From NCBI GenBank assembly GCA_036937835.1, contig CM072878.1, positions 19,846,001-19,910,000 on the forward strand: DNA of 64,000 nt. Reading direction: 5' to 3'. The notes beneath the pieces were generated by a model. It worked only from the letters and a program-made list of their open reading frames with translations. It searched no databases and was not told the DNA's origin. Shown here in pieces: positions 25,255-37,500 of this stretch. Within the stretch, counting starts at the first letter, position 1; every line of letters starts with the position of its first letter. A program made the position numbers and the translations under genes. The DNA is from Pampus argenteus (lineage: Eukaryota > Chordata > Actinopteri > Scombriformes > Stromateidae).

Positions 25255-25475
25255 AGGTCATTGTAGTCAAACGAGTTAAGTTGTAGCAACTGGACTTTTT
25301 CTTGGAGTTTGAAGACGTTTCATCCAAAAGGCTTCTTCAGTTCTACCATGATGATGGAAACTAGGAGCTATATCCCTGGATCACAGAGGGTGGAGAAGTA
25401 TTTTGGATGAAAAGTGAAACGTCTTCAAACTCCAAGAAAAAAGTTGCTACAACTTACTGTAACTCCTTTGACTTC
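25255..25475. repeat. Inverted-repeat element
   Basis: The arm at about 25273-25333 (aagttgtagcaactgg, ttcttggagtttgaagacgt, ttcatccaaaa) is repeated in inverted orientation at about 25401-25460 (caaactccaagaaaaaagtt, gctacaactt). A spacer of some 70 bases separates the arms. The gaagacgtttcatccaaaag word is common in fish genomes. I cannot assign the class; a foldback DNA element or a retroelement terminus are both possible. Confidence 0.65.
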
Positions 25476-25524
25476 CACTGAAACAAACAACATCAGTCCT
25501 TCCCAGACCATCGCCAAAGGTCAG

Positions 25525-25680
25525 AGAGTAAATAGAAGTTAAAGTATCTTGGCACAATCATTGACAAGACTCTTAACTTTGACCTGAACATCTGTAAGAA
25601 CCACCAGCAGACTGTATTTCCTACAGAGGCATAATGTCTTTGATGTTGTAAATTAATGGTTCTATTCTATCTATCTTAAG
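25525..25680 (+). pseudogene. LINE reverse transcriptase fragment, frameshifted
   Basis: Translation of the plus strand gives VKYLGTIIDKTLNFDLNI and then, in another frame, a QRLYFLRK-like stretch (RLYFLQRHNVFDV). This is a known conserved block after the reverse transcriptase palm in non-LTR elements. A frameshift and stop codons show it is dead. It belongs to a different family from the L2-like copy at 3743. Confidence 0.6.
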
Positions 25681-27423
25681 GAAGTCAGAATCGATTAGGG
25701 AGGCCATATCTATCTGAAGCATTTGATCTTCTCCCTTCAGGTCAGAGGTACAGCAGTAGATTTCAAATGTCCTTTGTTCCAAGTTGTTCCAAGTGCAATA
25801 TGCATGCTTAGCTTGCAAAAAAAAGTCATTGCTACCTTGCAGTCAGGCACTTTCTGCTCACACTTAAGCACTGTAGCACTTTATTTTACCCAATCCTAAA
25901 CACAACGCATCTTTTATAGATGCTATTGTTGTCCTGTCATTGTTTATCTTTGCTCTGCTGTAAGCCACATTTCATAAAGTGCTGAGCTGAACTGATAGTA
26001 GCAGCTTTTATTGTGATTATATTTATATGCTCCTCACAAAATGAAGTCACAGCCCTGATGACATCACTATGACATCATCAGGGTGAGTAAACAGATCTTT
26101 CTCGTCCCTCAGAAATCGACGTGATCCGCCATGTGAAGGACCTCTCAGTTTGTTTCTCTCTGTTCAGTCTTTTATCTCTCTCTCTCTCTCACACACACAC
26201 ACCTTTATTCAGTTATTGTTCGGATGCTGGAGCTGATCACACTCATCCACCAGGACAAACAGATTCACTCAGGATTAAATTATTTCCATCTTTAGTATCT
26301 GGTTTAAATGTCTGGATTTGTGTTTCACTAAAGGTCTGATTTACAAAAGCAGCTTTCTTCTCTTTCACATTTTAACCTTCATCGTGGATAATATTACTCA
26401 GCAAGAAGAATCTATAATGAAAAGTTCCTATAATACTGAAAATCCCTGTGTGCCAGATAAATATTATATTTTGACATGAACACTAATAATCCAATTTATT
26501 TCTACAGATTACAAGAGTTTCTCATCATAAAATGGATTATTAAATTATTTATTTATAGAATAGAAAATGAATAAACTTTACCTTGCATCTTACCTGGGAG
26601 CAACAGAGAAATGAAAAGCACCAATAATGTGGAAAAACGGTGAAGTGCTCCTTTAAAAGGTGACGTTCTGACTTTCTCTTTGAGGTAAACAAAAGCTCCG
26701 ACAGACACGAGTTGTAAAAACAAACCCATTGCTTCTTTATTAGTTAGTCATTTTACAGTAGTCACTCATACGTAGCTGCCTTGAGTTGGTCTTTTTGTCT
26801 CTTTTACTTTTTGTTCCAACTTCTTCCTCATTTTTTTCCCATCAACACAATGGAAGAGTCATGGACAAAGTATAAAAAAGAACAAAAAACAAAACAAAAC
26901 CCAAAAAAACAAAAGAAAACAAAAACAGGATAAAATGCCCCTTTTCACAAAAAATTTGGCAAACAGTGAGGATGAAGGTGATGATGATGATCCAGTGCAT
27001 CTTTAAAACATCAATAAAAACACAACAAGTTCACTTTTTACCAAGACAGAGAAGAGACAGAAGGGGAGATATGTGATTGGATAAGAGCTTTTCAGGGAGT
27101 CAGGGATTATCGTCCAATCAGATCTGACCTCCTCACTTGTTGCTAGGTAAAGTTTGAAACTGCGATATGCATCATCCTCATGTTACATCACAGTAAAAAC
27201 AAAAAATAAAAAACTCAATCACAACAGAATAGAAGAAATAAAATATAAAAACTGACCCATTCAGACGTCGAGACGTTGATCTGGTGTGTTTATGGCACAA
27301 CAAGGCATTTGGCTGCAGATAATTAACATTGATCAGATAATACTTTGCCTTTTCTGTTAATGTAAATGGATGTTGATGCATTACTTCTACCACAGTGCTA
27401 CAATACTTAATGATAAGACTTAT

Positions 27424-27680
27424 TTAGGGCTGTAAATAATTATTGTTTTCATTATTGATTAATCATTTTGTGAAAAAAGAAACGCTGCTCTCAATCTCAC
27501 AACTTTCCCAGTTTTGTCAAACTAACCGTCAGAAACATCAGTTTCAGTTTATATAGATTTTAAAACAGAAAAGCAGCAAATTAAAACATTCAAGGAACTG
27601 CAACCAGAGAAATGTTCTGCTTTATAGATGATGTAAACAATGAATCGATTATCACAATGTCATTTGATCGATTAACCATC
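27424..27680 (+). repeat. Degraded interspersed repeat (gctgcaacta/attaatcgatt family)
   Basis: Starts agggctgtaaataattattg and ends near atcgattatcacaatg. Similar degraded copies occur at 30474-30680, 40145-40600, 39240-39560, 12895-13090 and 63440-63600. The word set (attaatcgatta, ttcagtttactgtcag) is widespread in fish genomes; I cannot give a family name. Confidence 0.5.
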
Positions 27681-28059
27681 TCATCATTTTAACCAATAAG
27701 CATAACCGGTACTGCCTGTTTGTTCTGTAGCAAGCTAAGTTGGCTGCTGTTTGCACATTTGAAAACACAACAATATGAAATAAGAACATTTTGGACCCCC
27801 CTCCCCTCAGTGCCACTGCCTCACAGTCAGACAGCCAGTTCATGCGATAAAATTAAACTCACTCCGTCACAGCCGAGCCGACTGAAGACAGGAAAGACTC
27901 AGGAAACACTGCTCAGCTTCGTCCACCATGTCAGAACCAACAGGACGTCATTTATGAAACACAAAGATTGTCTTCACGACCTCAACATGGTGAAAACTTT
28001 GCAGCATCACTGGTCCTGACATGAAGTGAAGCCCCTGAGAAAAGTATGTCCGCCCATTT

Positions 28060-28870
28060 CAGACAAGTTAGGAATAAAAATACTCAGTCAAGATTATGAG
28101 ATATTAAGTCAATAAGTGTGTTTTTGTAAATCAAGATTATGACTTTTAAAGTCTGAATTATGAAAGACTAAATCAGGATTAGACAGAGAGAGACAGATTT
28201 TAGTAATCTTGTTTCAGCAAATCAAGATAATCATAATAAAACAAATGTATCACTTTTTTAGAGCCTAAATATGAGAAACTAATTAAAGATTATGACAAAA
28301 CCAGAATCAAGATTATGAGATATATTCTCATAATCTTGATTCACTCAGTCATGATCATGTTAATGTTAATCAAATGTATTCCTTTTTTAAAGTCTATGTA
28401 TGAGATACCAATTCAAGATTATGGGACAAAAACAAAAAAATGTCTTTTTAAATCAGAAACAGAAGATCCTAAATCAGGATTATAATGATAATCTAAAACA
28501 AGATCATGAGATAGTAAATTAAATGTTTCCCTTTATAAAAGTAATTATGAGAAACTAATTCAAGATTATAAAATAGTGAATCAAGATAAATTGCTTTAAT
28601 CTGAATTGGGAGATTAAATATATGATGATTAAGAGGTAACTCGAGATTATCAGTCAAGGTCATGATGTGGTTTGAAAACTTTTTTAAAATCAGGATTACG
28701 AGCTAAATCATGTCAAGACTGACTTTTTAAATCAGAATAATAAACTCAGCAGATGCGTCAAGATCTGCAACAGTAAATCAATTAAATCAATATGTCAACA
28801 TTATTGGATAAATCGAGATCTTTTTAAAGTCATAAAGTTGATTTAGTTTCTCATAATTTACAGCAAGTAG
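28060..28870. repeat. Degenerate tandem repeat of tcaagattatgagata-type units
   Basis: Diverged copies of a word near tcaagattatgagata recur at irregular spacing (28088, 28132, 28307, 28411, 28559) with one inverted block near 28326-28340. There is no open reading frame. Confidence 0.7.
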
Positions 28871-29310
28871 TTTCCTTTTTCTCATTCCTAACTTGAAAGT
28901 GGGCTTTACAGGAAACAGATTCAGCAAACAAAAAGAAAGACATGTTCACAAACTAGTAAAAAACAAACAGAAAAAGGAGTGTGAAATGTTCAAAAAGCAA
29001 ACTAAGATCTGAGGTTGTTTTCTATTCGGCGGGAATGTCTCCGTGTGGACTGGAGTGCTGCTGTGACATGAAAAATAATTTAAAACCTGGATTAAAAAAA
29101 ACAAAAAAACAAAACAAAAGTTACTCCTGAGAAAACATAATCGATCACTTCTATAAAGAATCTGATCAGAGGTGAAGAACACAAGCAGAGGATGAAGACG
29201 AGGAAGTGGAGCAGATGGAAAGAAGAAAGAGGGGAAGATGAATGATTGAGGCGAATGTTGAAGACATCGAGGCTCAATTTCAAATAACACCCAGCGCTGT
29301 CGGTCTGAAC

Positions 29311-29331
29311 ACGCACACACACGCACGCACG

Positions 29332-29362
<31 letters not shown>
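29311..29362. repeat. CA/CG microsatellite
   Basis: Alternating CA with CG interruptions, immediately 5' of the foldback element. Confidence 0.9.
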
Positions 29363-29539
29363 GATGGAAAACACCTCAAACTAAAACCACACCTGACCAA
29401 ACTTCACCTGCGATGCTGCCAAGGAAAAAAGTGCCGTTTTCACAAAATACTGAACAACCAGCCGCCATTTAAAGCAACAGTCGCACATTTAACAGCATAT
29501 GTTCGTTTGGAAGATTTAGACTGCGGTACAGACAAAGAT

Positions 29540-30210
29540 CTGTTTAGCTTAGCTTAGCACAAATACTGGAAGCAGAGGGAAACTGTTAGCCTGGCTGTTT
29601 CAAAAGAGGAAAACTTCACCTTCAAACTGTTGCAGATTTACAGGTTATTTTTATGAACAGATGTAGAATAAATGCCTTAATTGTGTACTTTTATACAGTA
29701 TTGATGTAATGGTGTTCTAATGGGATTTCAATAGGATCATTAACATTAATATATGAAAGTACTTTTATGAGTTTGTTTGTGTGGTTTAAGGGGTTATGGT
29801 GAAAATTCAAGGATTGAACTCATTTAAACTCTGAGTCATGTAGAAGAGACACAAGAATTCGTGAAAGATATTTAAAGATAAATAAGATAAAAAATAAAAT
29901 CATTTTACCATCAGACAAACAAATCTGCAGCTTTACTGAAAAGTTAAGGTTCTTTTAAAGATTTTATGTCTTTAAAAAATCATCTTAATCCATCTACAGA
30001 TCCCTTAATATATTCTAAACTTTCACTCCCGTATAAGTTGAACTGAAAATTTACAAATTAAACTTTTAAGATTAAAAAAAAAAGGTAGAATATATTTCAG
30101 TTTTCAGATTTTGAGTTGTTTGAAGGTGGATTTTTCTCTCTTTTGATGGAGCTAGGCTAATAGTTTCCACCTGCTTCTAGTCTTTGTGCTAAGCTAGGCT
30201 AACAATGCCC
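29540..30210. mobile_element. Foldback (inverted-repeat) element of the TTAGCTTAGC type
   Basis: The left arm at about 29545-29600 (ttagcttagcttagcacaaa, then tactggaagcagagggaaac) is repeated in inverse orientation at about 30148-30205 (gtttccacctgcttctagtc, tttgtgctaagctaggctaa). The interior of about 550 bases has no coding capacity. A solo arm recurs at 30915-30972. The arm sequence is common in fish genomes; the transposase class is unknown to me. Confidence 0.75.
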
Positions 30211-31509
30211 CTGATATGCATATGACTCTTATGGCTCTGGAGACGACAGAAGTTTGAAACAAGTTATTCCAACAGTCACTTCCTGCTCCGACCTGTCTGT
30301 CTTCAACACTACTTTTATTACGATACGAGACAGCAGGGGGTTTCAGCGAGTCTTTCTGCGATTCTTGCAGCTTGTCTAAACGTCTCCATCTACATTCACC
30401 TTGAGGCACCGCGGCCTGATCTGCCGGAGACAAGCAGCATGACGGCTGAAGGATCTGATTTGCAGCACTTGATGCTCGAGCTGCAATGATTGACTGACGA
30501 TAATCGATTAATCATTTCAGAAAATGATTTTTGGTTCTAGCTTCTTAAATGTGACAATTTGCTTTTTTTCTTTCTCATATATGATCGGAAACTGAATATT
30601 TGAAGGTTTTAAGACGAAAAGAAGCAACTAAAAGATGAATCCATTAATCAGCAGAAACATTGATAATAAAAATAGTTGTCACTAGTTGACAACTAGGGCA
30701 AAACGCAGCTTCATAAACATCCTGGAGGTGCAGTCTGGCGGTTCAGCAGCATCTGATCCGGCTGAATTATAAAAGATATTTGACTCTGGTTCATCTATTC
30801 CTCTCATTAATACAGAAAAGCAGCTTTTTAGAGCAGCAATCTGACAATTTAGGGCGAGCCGCAACTTCTCCAGAGTCCGATGAGAAGATGGATATCAGTT
30901 TAGAAACAAAGATGTGGTTAGCCTAGCTTAGCACAAAGACTGTAAGTGGAGGGAAACTGCTAGCGTAGCTCCACAACTGTAATTTTAATTTCTGGTGATG
31001 CAAAAAAACAAAAGTCAGACTGTGGATGAAAAGGTGAATGACCTACAACTCTGTGACTTCCTGTGTGAAAGCCTGATTCCCCTCGTTTCCCTGTTCTGCA
31101 GCTACTGACGAGCAGGTGGACGTCTGGCATAATGATTGGTTGTCGGGTGGAAGGACGGTAGGAAGGAAGTAAGGATAAAAGGAGAGAAGGAAAGAGGGGA
31201 GGTGGGGGTGAAGGATCATTTACAGTAAACTACAGATATATACACACACCCAAAATTGTACAGAGAACAAATATGTACATGCTCAGGGCTTCTATTTTTT
31301 TTACTCAACTATTACTGACAATTTTCCCAAAAATAAGTCTCTCCTCCACCTACTCTTCTTCTGTGGTTGCTTTTTCCTCACAAACTTTTTCAGGAGAAAT
31401 GTCGCACATGTCCCTCCTCCTCCTTTTCCTCACCTGTCTGTAGTGTAATGAGGCAGGAGGCGGGGCTTGTTAGCCTTGTAACTTATGTGTCACATCATTG
31501 CGGAGCTCT

Positions 31510-34500
31510 TTAGCTGTTCTTTAGCAGCGTTCTGTCTTCAGGAGGACAGGAGGAGGAAGCAGATGTGGAGGAGGAAGCAGCGACCGTGGTGGCGGTGGTG
31601 GCAGCAGAAGAAGAGGAGGATGAGGAGGAGGTGGTGGAGGACGACGAAGACGAGCCGTGGGTGGGGAAGGAGAGGAGCTGTCCCATCTCAGAGGAGAGGA
31701 GGGAGCAGTAGCGCAGGTCCACCGTCTGCAGGGAGGTGCAGCGACGCAGCAACGGGATGCACTGCTCTGTCACCTTCACACAACCTGAAACACACAGAGC
31801 GAGTGACACACGGGCTTCGGGGCAGACTGGACAGACCGCTCACACAGGTGAGGTTTGTGATTACCTGCTAGGTTGATGTGTGTGAGGCTCTCTCTCAGGG
31901 GGGAGATGGGGGAGGTCAGCGTGTGGATGGTCTGGTCCGTGACGTTTCCACACTGACTCAGGTCTAACTTAGCCAGGTGAGGAACGTAACGCACCAACAG
32001 GCGGGACGACGCTTCAGTCAGGTCTAAACCGGCCAATCGCAGCTCCGTCACGTTCTGGAAACGTCCCACTCTGGTTTCACCGTTGGCTGATCGGCCAATC
32101 AGAGGAGAGCAGAAAGCATGTGAGAAACGAGATGAAAAACTTTATCTGAACAACAATCCCTAAAATACCTTAAATTATCCCTACAAACACACCAAACACC
32201 GGAATCTAAATCACTGTGTTTATAGATGCATGATTAAAATAATACTTAATTTGATAAACTCTTAATCAAGTTCAGTAGATTTTAAAGGGTCACATGACCT
32301 TCCCTTCATTTATTATGAAACTTACAGCTACCCTTTCATTTACGCACTAAAAGGTATTTAATGTTTGGGGTTGATCAATAGATAAATGAATTACGACATA
32401 TTAAGGGTTTAATTGATTATCTGCTCAACTTCAGGAGTTTTTAAGGGGTAGATATGATATCTGAGTTAAGGGGAAAATTAAAGCTTTATGTATATTAAAG
32501 GTATTTTAAAATAAATAATAAAAATTGTTGAAGATACCAACATACACGTCATAACAACTTCCAGGAAACTCTTTTTCAAACTGGAGACTCTGATAGTGTG
32601 CGAGTGTTATGGTGACGCTGGTGTGGGAGGCCTCACCTGTCCTGGTGTCAGGTGGGGGGGCCAGCAGCTCTCTCAGGTGAGAGTCCTTCAGGTCCTCCAC
32701 TCTGCTAAGATCCAGCAGCCTCAGACAGGGACAGACGGCCTGACACAGAGCCGAGACCACCGGCCACGGACAGCCGGACACGTTCAGCTCCAACAGACCT
32801 GAACACAGGTAACACAGGTGAGTAAACGGGCTGCACCTATAGATTATTTTCTACCTTAGGAGACAAAATGCTTTGAAACGTGTACTTTCTCTCTAGATGC
32901 ACTTTAATGGACTGTGCTGCTTTTTCTCTCTCTGGATTTAATGTTTTATAAGGTGTACATCTGACTGTTGGTTCAATGTCTTGCTCAAGGACACTTAACA
33001 CATGGACAGAAAGAGCCGGGGAATTGAACCAATAACCCTGCTGTTAGTGGACGACCCAGCGGCCCCTGTTAATGGTGTCAAACTGGGTGAAATAAGTATT
33101 AATGTGTTATGATGTTGATTTTAGTAGCCATTTTATTATAGTGAGAAACCTTGACCTAACTGTATAAAATGACCTATTGTGACCTCTTGGATAATCACAG
33201 CCTTGTGATACTTTACAACCACAAACTAGAGGCCTATAGCATTCACACGACGTACAGCTTTCCTATGTATATTGACAATAAGGAGGGTTTCTGAGCAGTT
33301 CTGTAACAGAAGTTCTGTTACAGAAATCCCCAAAAGTTTTTGACATCAAATCACAGCAAAAAACTGCTGCAACAATTTATGAGACATAACTAAGCGTGTG
33401 AATGGCCGTCATACAGGTGCCAAACCAAAACATTACAGTATTAGGATTATAAAAACTTGATACGCAGTGCTCAACTGTATCTTAAATTAATCTTCAGGCT
33501 CCCAGCGGTCAGATGATGTACATCATATACTGTTGACCTGCTAAAGATCTCCTGCCCCCCTCTAAAAAAAGACAAAAATAGGTCTAGGGCAGGTAGGGGT
33601 GGAGCTGAAGAGGTTAAAACCAAGAAAAGACAACATTTACACCATATGATGATATCTAAAATCCAGGAGGATATCGAGTCTTGTGTCATGATATTGATAA
33701 TAATATTAATATATCGCCCAGGCCTGTTACCTTGCAGGCGGTTGATGAGCCACATCAGCTGTTTTTTGGAGATGTTGGTATAGCCCAAGTTGAGGGAGAT
33801 GGGCTGGCGGCGGATGATACCACTCAGCATGGGGGGGGTGATGGAGCGCTGCCGGCTCAGGTCGATCTGAGTCCACAACCTTTTGTCACAACACCTGCAG
33901 GACAGAAGAGCGGTTCAGACACACACACACAGCGACGTCTTTCTGTGATCCTCCATTAAAACAAACATCAGTCAATTCATTGTGTTTCTACATAGATCCT
34001 GTATGCGGAAAAAGCCTCACTCTGCTGGATTTATAGAAACCACAAAAAGAATCCTATTCCTTGTTTTTTATGCACGGATCTCTTTTACAAAATCTTTGGA
34101 TGTAAACAGCACATTAACTAATAGCTGATCAGATGATGATTGTAAAATTGATCAGCTCTGTAAGTAATTGATCAATGGCCTAGAGACAATGCAGCTCTAG
34201 AGGCTATTGATGACGATTGATTAATTATGTGACGTAGATGTCTGGCTCACCAGCGGCTCCAGGTGCGGCACACTCTCATGCAGACGCAGAGCTCTCTCTG
34301 GCTCAGGTTCGTGAACACTCTGAGCCACACGTCACGCGTCATGATGTGGGAGGAGCCGGAGTCCAGCGGCAGGCAGCTGGGCTCGGGGCAGGCGGGCGGA
34401 GGGCGCACCAGGTGTCGTTCCATCTGGACGGGCCGCGGGGGCGACGGCACAGCCGGCGGGCTTCGCTTCATCATCTGAGAACGTGGGGTGATGCGTGACG

Positions 34501-37500
34501 GCTGGGAGCATGGTGACGCTGCCATTGCCGACATCAGCAGGCCACCTCCGCCCGCGCCTCCCCCTCCTCCCCCGTTGGAGGTGGGGATGGAGGAGGATGA
34601 GGAGGAAGTGATGTTTCTGGAGCCAGACGACTGGTTCTTACTGTTGCTGCGGATCTTGTTGCCACGGCTGCCTTTAGTCCCACCCCCTCCTCCTCCGCCG
34701 TGTCTGTGATTGGTCAGAACACCACTGGCGTTCTCCTTCTCGCCCCCCTCCCTCCCCCCTCCTGTTCCTCCTCGTGTCCTTCCGTTGCGCGCCTCCTGCC
34801 CATTGCTGCGCTGCTTCCCTGTGAACCCGTCATGCTGTGAGGATGGAGGCATTTGATTGGAGGAGAGGGGGGATGGCGGGGGGAGGGAGGCAGAGTTTTT
34901 CCTGGTCCTGTCTGAGGCGGGCGTGTCATCCTCCTCTGCATCCATCATCGCTCCTTTTCGTCCCCGCGGAGGCAGCCCCGTCTCCCCTCCTCTCCGCCGT
35001 GCTTTGTCCGTCACCCCACCTCCCTGCTCCTCTTCCCTCTCATCCTCTTCCCCCCTCCCCCCTTCCCCCTCCGACTCCTCGCTGGCGCTGAAGCCCAGCT
35101 CGGCCAGCCGCCGCTCCCTCTCCCTCTCTCTCTCCCGCTCGCTGCGACTCCTCTCCCTCTCCACCCGGCTCCCACTGCTGTTGCCATAGACGACAGGTGG
35201 AGGTGGGGCAGGTGACGAGGAGGACGGAGAGGAGGCTCCTCCGCCCTGCTCCCCCGGCAGGGAGTCATCGGAGTCGGACTCAGAGTCGGACTCGGAGCTG
35301 GAGGAAGAAGAGGAGGAGGACTCGGGCCGGCGCTCCAGCAGACACATCCTCTTAAAGCGCTCCAATTTCTCTCTGTGATGGGAGCGCTGGTCTGCACTCG
35401 ATGTCCCACCTGCACCTCCGCCTCCTCCCCCGCCTCCTCCTCCAGGCTGAGAAGAAGAAGAAGAGGAAGTGGAGGAGCCCTGCAGTCCGCCAGCTCCTCC
35501 AGCCGAGGAGGTGGGACCATTCGACTCAACAGCCTCTTGTTTGGGTTTCTGATGGAGAGAATAAAGAGTAAAAGGTCACAACCAGTGTGGTAATACTACT
35601 AGTAGTACTCGCTCAATGATACCTTCGTACCTTTTTGAGGCGTTTTTCATGCGGGCCCTTCATCTGAAAAGAAACAGCGAGGTGTCAGTTGGACGATTTT
35701 AAATCCAAAGAAAAACAGAATTCATCACAAAAAACACTGAAACTAAACCAAAAATCCTCCAACTCTCATCTCCTCTCAAACAGCTAGTTCACCTTCTTCT
35801 TGGGCCCGCTGTCCGGAGGCAGCTCCTTCTCCTTCTTCCTCTTGTGTCCACCCTCTGTCCTCCCACCCTCCTCCAGGGAGGGAGGGGCTTTCTTCTTTGG
35901 GGGCGGGTCATCTGTCAGCTTCCAGCGGCCCACCTCCCCGTTATCCAGCCTGCGCTTCCCCGAGCCGTCCGCCTGGTCCTGGATCAGACACCACAGGTCA
36001 AATACACTCAGACGTCACCTGTTCACACATTAGTCAACATGATACAAAACGACTACGCTCCAAAACTGGAGGGATGACAACTTTGTGATTTATACAAGTT
36101 TGTCCTGAAGGTTACACGTACAGAGAAGCATTACTGCCAAAGTTCAGAAATAAAGAAAAGAGACACAATGTTGGATGAGAAACTACAGGTCTGTTGTAAT
36201 ATTTCAAGAATAGAGTGATAATTTTCTGAAAAACATCTATTTAAAGCCCTGCATGGTGCAGAAAGTCCAGTCCTGGCCCAACCGAGTCGTCTCTGACTCT
36301 CTTTAATACCACAGCCGACATCGAGCACACGGTCCAACGCGGTTGTCTAACCCTAAACTATTTTATACTTAAACTTGAATAAAGTACAATGTAGACTCAC
36401 AATATTACAACTTATTCTCATACAATTATGACTTTCATTTTTGTTTTTAAAAAGTGCAACTTTATTGAAATATGAATTAATTAATTAAAGTCTGACATAC
36501 ATACATAATATTTGAAATAAAGAAAAATATAAAATTATGACTGAATATTTACACACTGAAACAGGTTTTAAAAGGTTTAAAAATATTACACCTTTACCTT
36601 TGAAATATTACTTTTTTTTGGATAAAATTATAAATATATTGCTGTGAATATTATTAAATACTTGTAATTCTACAAGAAAATACTTAAAATGATTAATATA
36701 TAAATATCTTTTAACGATTGCACAGTTTTCATGGGTATATGTTGAGTCTGCTGGGCCGACGCTCACCTTGCTGGTTTTGCCCTCCTTGTGGCACTTCGGA
36801 CACTCCCAGCAGTTTGGGATTTCATCGTTGATGATGCCTTCTGCTTTCCCCATCTGACGAGACACGATATTACTGATTATAACATAAATACACGCCTTCC
36901 TGGCCTGCATTTAAACCTGCAATATGTCTTGTTTTTAGTCTCTCTCTGATAAATATGAAAATAAATTGACTCAAGAAGAACCTCAGTTTACTCCTAATGA
37001 ACCCACAGAAACTACAGATTATCACTTCCTGCTGCTGCTTCAGATTTTTCTATACATATTACATTATACATTATATTATACACATTTCTATAATGTTCTG
37101 AACTCTGTTTGTTGTTCTGATTGATGCGCTGCCTCTCTTGTCCTATAGATATATTCTTCTCTAATATGAATATTTTTGTGTTTTGTGTGTTGGTCGTTAC
37201 GTTGGACTTTAGGAGAATGTGAAAAGGCATTCAAAATGCACCAACAGATTTAATATCCATAAAGCATGTCTACATTGTGTGTAGAAACATTTGTATTTAT
37301 CTGACACAAGCTTATTTTAATATTCTTCCTTTTATATTTCTCTCCTCCATTATTATTCTCTTTGTTCTCTCTGCTGCAGGGACTCAGGGATCTAAAATAT
37401 GTATAATTTTGTCCTGATATTTGTGTTGAGGAGAAGAAAGAGAGAGTGGTGTGAACAAATGATGCTCTTCTGTGTTTCCGTTCAACACAGTGAGCGATGG

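Larger units (their letters stand above)
24001..26719. other. Intergenic DNA between kpnb1 and fbxl19, repeat-rich
   Basis: Positions 24010-24260 resemble a common fish repeat of agtact/tacagtaaaagtac words. An inverted-repeat element lies at 25255-25475 and a LINE fragment at 25525-25680. The rest is AT-rich with a (TC)n-(AC)n run near 26170-26202. No gene is seen. Confidence 0.6.
26720..31509 (-). other. fbxl19 3' UTR (predicted) with embedded repeats
   Basis: Downstream of the fbxl19 stop (31510-31512) the first convincing polyadenylation context I find on the minus strand is AATAAA at 26741-26736, followed by GT-rich DNA. That would give a 3' UTR of about 4.8 kb. An earlier unseen site is possible. 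The stretch contains degraded fish repeats (27424-27680, 30474-30680), a degenerate tandem array (28060-28870), a CA repeat (29311-29362) and a foldback element (29540-30210). Confidence 0.45.

Noticed and set aside
28946..29472. Frames of 76-142 codons around the CA repeat
   Set aside because: Low-complexity translations of a microsatellite and flanks in the predicted fbxl19 3' UTR.
34488..35189. Plus-strand Pro/Ser-rich frames opposite the fbxl19 large exon
   Set aside because: Shadows of Gly/Glu/Ser-rich coding sequence; the minus-strand frame carries the F-box and joins neighbours in phase.
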